From: DATCIH01 sp036507955
GTDB lineage: Bacteria; Bacillota; Clostridia; Clostridiales; Clostridiaceae
Assembly (NCBI GenBank): GCA_036507955.1
Contig: DATCIH010000053.1
Span: forward strand, 1 to 16,827
Length of the DNA stretch: 16,827 nucleotides
Direction of reading: 5' to 3'
Part shown: one piece after another, positions 14,422-16,827 of the stretch
Position numbering within the stretch: position 1 is the first letter of the stretch
Layout of the letters: every line of letters begins with the position of its first letter
Position numbers and translations under genes: made by a program
Notes under the pieces: generated by a model
The model's input: only the letters and a program-made list of their open reading frames with translations
What the model was told of the DNA's origin: nothing
Database searches by the model: none

Positions 14422-14657
14422 AAAGTCTACCTCCTTTCAGAGTAGGTTCTCTTCGCCAATGTTATGCAAGGTTTTGAATATCTAACTCACTTCTCCTACC
14501 ATCAGAGATGTTTAAAATCAGACCGTAGTGTTCAAGACTAGAGAAGTATCTTGAAGTACCTATATATTCTTACATAACGTAGCCAGTTAAGACTTAGGCT
14601 ATTCAACCGACTTGTTTGGATTACTCCTACAAGCCACTACCCTTTAGGGTAGTTGGT
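14422..14657 (-). ncRNA. Putative omega-RNA scaffold of the IscB element
   Basis: IscB guide RNAs are encoded directly upstream of iscB, with the guide at the 5' end. This 236-base gap has no coding frame but dense pairing. From 5' on the minus strand there is the CTACCC/GGGTAG hairpin, then GGCTTGT/ACAAGTC enclosing GGA-GTAA-TCC (a GNRA loop), then AGTCGGTT/AACTGGCT. Next comes a 10-base long-range stem between 14569-14578 and 14461-14470 (one G-U). Inside it is hairpin TTCAAGA/TCTTGAA (14531-14537 with 14549-14555), whose loop ACTTCTC (14541-14547) is complementary to GAGAAGT (14489-14495), a possible pseudoknot. A small CATC/GATG hairpin completes it. Both RNA ends are estimated. Confidence 0.75.
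14637..14652 (-). repeat. Left-end hairpin of the iscB element
   Basis: CTACCC (14637-14642) and GGGTAG (14647-14652) form a perfect stem with a TTTA loop, extended by CCA (14634-14636) and TGG with one bulge. It shares the core CCCTTTAGGGTAG with the right-end hairpin at 12836-12858. It begins 9 bases from the ATPase stop codon and forms the 5' edge of the omega-RNA region. Confidence 0.7.
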
Positions 14658-14660
14658 AGT

Positions 14661-15353
14661 TCACAAGATTATTCTATCCACTACATCATCATCGGATATA
14701 ATCTCACCATCTTTAAACCTTACAACCCGTCTGCAATATCTAGCGATATCTGGTTCATGGGTTACCATTATAACTGTAGCTCCTTCACTATTTAAATCTT
14801 GAAATATTTTCATGATCTCAATTGAGGATTTACTATCAAGATTTCCAGTAGGCTCATCAGCCATTATAACTGAAGGATTGTTTACTATAGCTCTTGCAAT
14901 AGCTACCCTTTGTTTTTGTCCTCCAGATATTTCATTAGGCTTGTGTTTTATTCTATCCGTTAACCCCACTTTATCTAAAGCGGCAAGAGCTCTTTCCCTT
15001 CTTTGTTTTAAATGAACTCCTGCATAGGTCATAGGAAGCTCTACATTTTCAAGAACATTCATCCTTGGTAGAAGGTTGAAGGCCTGAAAAACAAAACCTA
15101 TTTCTCTATTCCTTATAAAGGCAAGTTCCTTACTATTAAGATTAGATACATCTTTACCATTTAGTATATAATTACCACTGGTTACTCTATCAAGGCAACC
15201 TAGTATATTCATTAAAGTAGATTTACCTGAACCTGAGGGGCCCATTATTGCTGTAAACTCACCTTTGTTTATAGCTAAACTTACATTTTTAAGTGCAAAA
15301 AAATCAAATTCCCCTGAGAGATAATTTTTAGATATGTTTTTAACTTCTATCAT
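14661..15353 (-). CDS. MacB/LolD-type ABC transporter ATPase
   Basis: A 230-residue ATPase that powers the two permeases. It has Walker A GPSGSGKST at 38-46, Q-loop Q90 in FVFQAFNLLPRMNVLEN, signature ISGGQKQRVAIARA from 142, Walker B VIMADEPTGNLDS with D166/E167, and H-loop H199 in MVTHEPDIARYC. FVFQ(A)FNLLP and ADEPTGNLDS are typical of the LolD/MacB branch. AAAGGAG lies 8 bases before the ATG, 18 bases after the adaptor stop. The length is normal, so the iscB insertion just past its stop did not truncate it. By IscB rules, its last codons may supply the guide sequence. Confidence 0.95.
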   Translation of the reverse strand: MIEVKNISKNYLSGEFDFFALKNVSLAINKGEFTAIMGPSGSGKSTLMNILGCLDRVTSGNYILNGKDVSNLNSKELAFIRNREIGFVFQAFNLLPRMNVLENVELPMTYAGVHLKQRRERALAALDKVGLTDRIKHKPNEISGGQKQRVAIARAIVNNPSVIMADEPTGNLDSKSSIEIMKIFQDLNSEGATVIMVTHEPDIARYCRRVVRFKDGEIISDDDVVDRIIL

Positions 15354-15371
15354 AATTGAAACTCCTTTAGT

Positions 15372-16664
15372 TTATTTTACTAAAGCTCCATTTTTCAAAG
15401 TACTTACAGGATTTAGTATTACCTTATCCCCAACTTTAACTCCATCAAGTATTTGAGCTTCTGTATCAGATTCAAGTCCAAGCTTCACTGTATTCTCTAC
15501 AGCTTTTTTATTTTCTACTATATAAACGTAGTCTCTACCTGTTTTATCTGATTTTATAGCTTCTTCTGGAATCTTAATTACACTGTTAACCTGGCCTAAA
15601 AGTATATTAACATCAGCGTCAAAACCCACCTTAAGTCCATCCACTTTATCTGTTATGTCTAAGTTCACTCCAATGGTTGCATCCGTAGCTCCAAGTGAAG
15701 TTTTAGCAGCTGGGTCCATAAAGGCTACCTTACCATTATAGTTTTTAGTGTTGTATGTAAAAACTACTGGCTCATTTAAAGATAATTTTGCTGCATCATA
15801 CTTACCAACAGAAATATATCCTTCCAGGCTTGATAGATCCTGAACTGTTACTGCCACTATTGCGATGCTTGTATTTTGTCCTGCTAAGACGTTTGTAACT
15901 GTTACAGTTCCATCAAAATCTGCTGTTATTGAATCAACATTTTTAGCTAAATTGCTTTTAGCTGCATCAAGGCTAGCTTTTGCTGTTAATATTGAATTGC
16001 TAAGTTGATTAAGCTTCTCAGCAGAGATTGGTCCTAAAGCGCTCTTAGATGATTTAGTCGCGTTTAATTGCGATATTTGAGAATCTCTTGTTGCATATAG
16101 GCTGGGTTGAGATTGGGATATGCCTGTATTCAATAATAACTGATCATTAGTAACCGTAGCTTTATCTTGAGATGAAGTACTGTTTTGTAACCTACTTATC
16201 TCACTTTCTACCTGACTTATTTTACTATTGGTTACAGTTAGTTGATTCGTATAGTCATTAATTAATTGATCATAATTATAATCCGAAAGTTTTTGAGTAT
16301 TAATGTTGTTTGTATTAATAGCATCATTTTTTGCACTTACTGCATTATTGTAAGCTATCTGAGCTTGGGTAACGGGTGTACTAAGATCATTCACCTGATA
16401 ATTTACCATTACCTGACCCTTCTTAACTAAATCACCTACTTTAATATTCAAAGCGGTAACTTTTCCTGTTAGCGCATAATAATCTTTATAATTTTTAGAT
16501 TTAATATTTGCGGTGGTTGAGAGGTAGGATTTAATATCTCCCGTTATAACAGGTGTTGTTTTTACAATTGTATATTTATTTTTATTAATTATTGACATTC
16601 TAAATCTTACAAATCCAAGAATAACTATTAATATCACAATTATTGCAAAAATTCTCTTTTTCAT
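15372..16664 (-). CDS. HlyD/MacA-family efflux adaptor protein
   Basis: A membrane-anchored adaptor of 430 residues, first gene of the efflux operon. An N-terminal membrane anchor (about 5-22) has no lipobox Cys. A biotinyl/lipoyl-like half is at about 60-92 (ALTGKVTALNIKVGDLVKKG). A long Gln/Asn/Ser-rich coiled coil spans about 98-240. The returning lipoyl half has DFDGTVTVTNVLAGQ, and beta-barrel and membrane-proximal domains follow, ending with the segment GLESDTEAQILDGVKVGDKV. MacA/YknX-type adaptors assemble with MacB-like permeases. In a single-membrane cell it would act on the outer face. AGGAGGG lies 7 bases before the ATG. The coiled coil is polar and short for a tunnel-forming MacA hairpin. 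Confidence 0.9.
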   Translation of the reverse strand: MKKRIFAIIVILIVILGFVRFRMSIINKNKYTIVKTTPVITGDIKSYLSTTANIKSKNYKDYYALTGKVTALNIKVGDLVKKGQVMVNYQVNDLSTPVTQAQIAYNNAVSAKNDAINTNNINTQKLSDYNYDQLINDYTNQLTVTNSKISQVESEISRLQNSTSSQDKATVTNDQLLLNTGISQSQPSLYATRDSQISQLNATKSSKSALGPISAEKLNQLSNSILTAKASLDAAKSNLAKNVDSITADFDGTVTVTNVLAGQNTSIAIVAVTVQDLSSLEGYISVGKYDAAKLSLNEPVVFTYNTKNYNGKVAFMDPAAKTSLGATDATIGVNLDITDKVDGLKVGFDADVNILLGQVNSVIKIPEEAIKSDKTGRDYVYIVENKKAVENTVKLGLESDTEAQILDGVKVGDKVILNPVSTLKNGALVK

Positions 16665-16691
16665 CGATTGCCCTCCTAAAAAAATATAGGT

Positions 16692-16711
16692 AGTGTAAAA
16701 TTTTTTACACT
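16692..16711. promoter_or_regulatory. 20-base inverted repeat in the leader of the efflux operon
   Basis: Perfect 9-base arms AGTGTAAAA and TTTTACACT flank a TT centre, about 28 bases upstream of the adaptor start. On the minus strand a T-rich run follows just before the ribosome site. It could be an operator for the operon's own response regulator or another repressor, or an AT-rich attenuator hairpin. I found no convincing minus-strand promoter in the remaining upstream 115 bases. Confidence 0.5.
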
Positions 16712-16775
16712 CCTTTTTTGATTTATTCCTTATATATCAAGGGTTTCAGAGTTTTTTAGATGCAAAAAACAATGA

Positions 16776-16798
16776 CCCCCTTAATTTCATGCTATAAT
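16776..16798 (+). promoter_or_regulatory. Candidate rightward promoter for a gene beyond the window
   Basis: TATAAT (16793-16798) with an extended TG motif sits 16 bases after AATGAC on the plus strand. It faces away from the efflux operon toward the right edge. The -35 match is weak and its gene is not visible. Confidence 0.35.
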
Positions 16799-16827
16799 TG
16801 AATCGCTTACTAAACAAAAATACACAT

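Larger units (their letters stand above)
12822..14660 (-). mobile_element. IscB-carrying IS200/IS605-like element inserted in the efflux operon
   Basis: A unit of roughly 1.84 kb holding, in minus-strand order, a left-end hairpin, an omega-RNA-like noncoding region, iscB, a decayed tnpA tail and a matching right-end hairpin. It sits between the ATPase stop (14661) and the permease ribosome site (12812-12818). Without it, the two genes would be about 25-30 bases apart, like the other spacings in this operon. The exact ends are not fixed. The right end falls between 12819 and 12836 and the left end between about 14653 and 14665. With no intact TnpA of its own it would need one in trans. Confidence 0.85.

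Noticed and set aside
12836..14652. The two matching CCCTTTAGGG hairpins as a CRISPR repeat pair
   Set aside because: There are only two copies about 1.8 kb apart, at the element borders, with no repeat-spacer array.
1..16827. tRNA, rRNA or CRISPR features
   Set aside because: I saw no cloverleaf with TTCRA loop, no rRNA-like segments and no regular direct repeats on either strand.

Overview
The window is AT-rich with strong AGGAGG-type ribosome binding sites, ATG/GTG/TTG starts, a clostridial-type HesB-like protein and a HypF hydrogenase-maturation protein. It looks like the chromosome of an anaerobic low-GC Firmicute of the Clostridium group. No species is assigned.

Left part (1-2000): a graveyard of mobile DNA. 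The window opens inside the left end of an IS200-type element whose transposase lies beyond base 1. Next come decayed reading frames of an IS3-family element (about 265-1109, minus strand). Then comes a UvrD/Rep-type helicase gene (1248-2000, minus) that stops just after helicase motif III.

Housekeeping block (2001-8205): a plus-strand pair encodes nicotinate phosphoribosyltransferase and a small HesB-like Cys-rich protein. It ends at a bidirectional terminator. A minus-strand operon meets it from the other side: M29 aminopeptidase, a 64-residue Cys-rich protein, and nucleoside diphosphate kinase. A divergent promoter region then leads to a full-length, stand-alone hypF.

Efflux operon (8163-16664, minus): the transcribed order is HlyD/MacA-like adaptor, MacB/LolD-like ATPase, two tandem paralogous MacB-like permeases, OmpR-type response regulator and sensor histidine kinase. 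This looks like a two-component-controlled export or cell-envelope-defence module.

The most interesting object is an IscB element inserted between the ATPase and the first permease (about 12.82-14.66 kb). IscB is the RNA-guided RuvC/HNH nuclease family ancestral to Cas9. The nuclease is 454 residues and keeps every catalytic residue I can identify. A roughly 235-nt noncoding region sits directly upstream and folds on paper into an omega-RNA-like scaffold: a GNRA-capped hairpin, a long-range stem and a loop-to-downstream pseudoknot. Near-identical hairpins mark both ends of the element, and a decayed C-terminal scrap of a Y1 (TnpA) transposase follows iscB. By the known IscB logic, the guide should be copied from the last codons of the ATPase gene, so the nuclease would recognise the uninterrupted operon.
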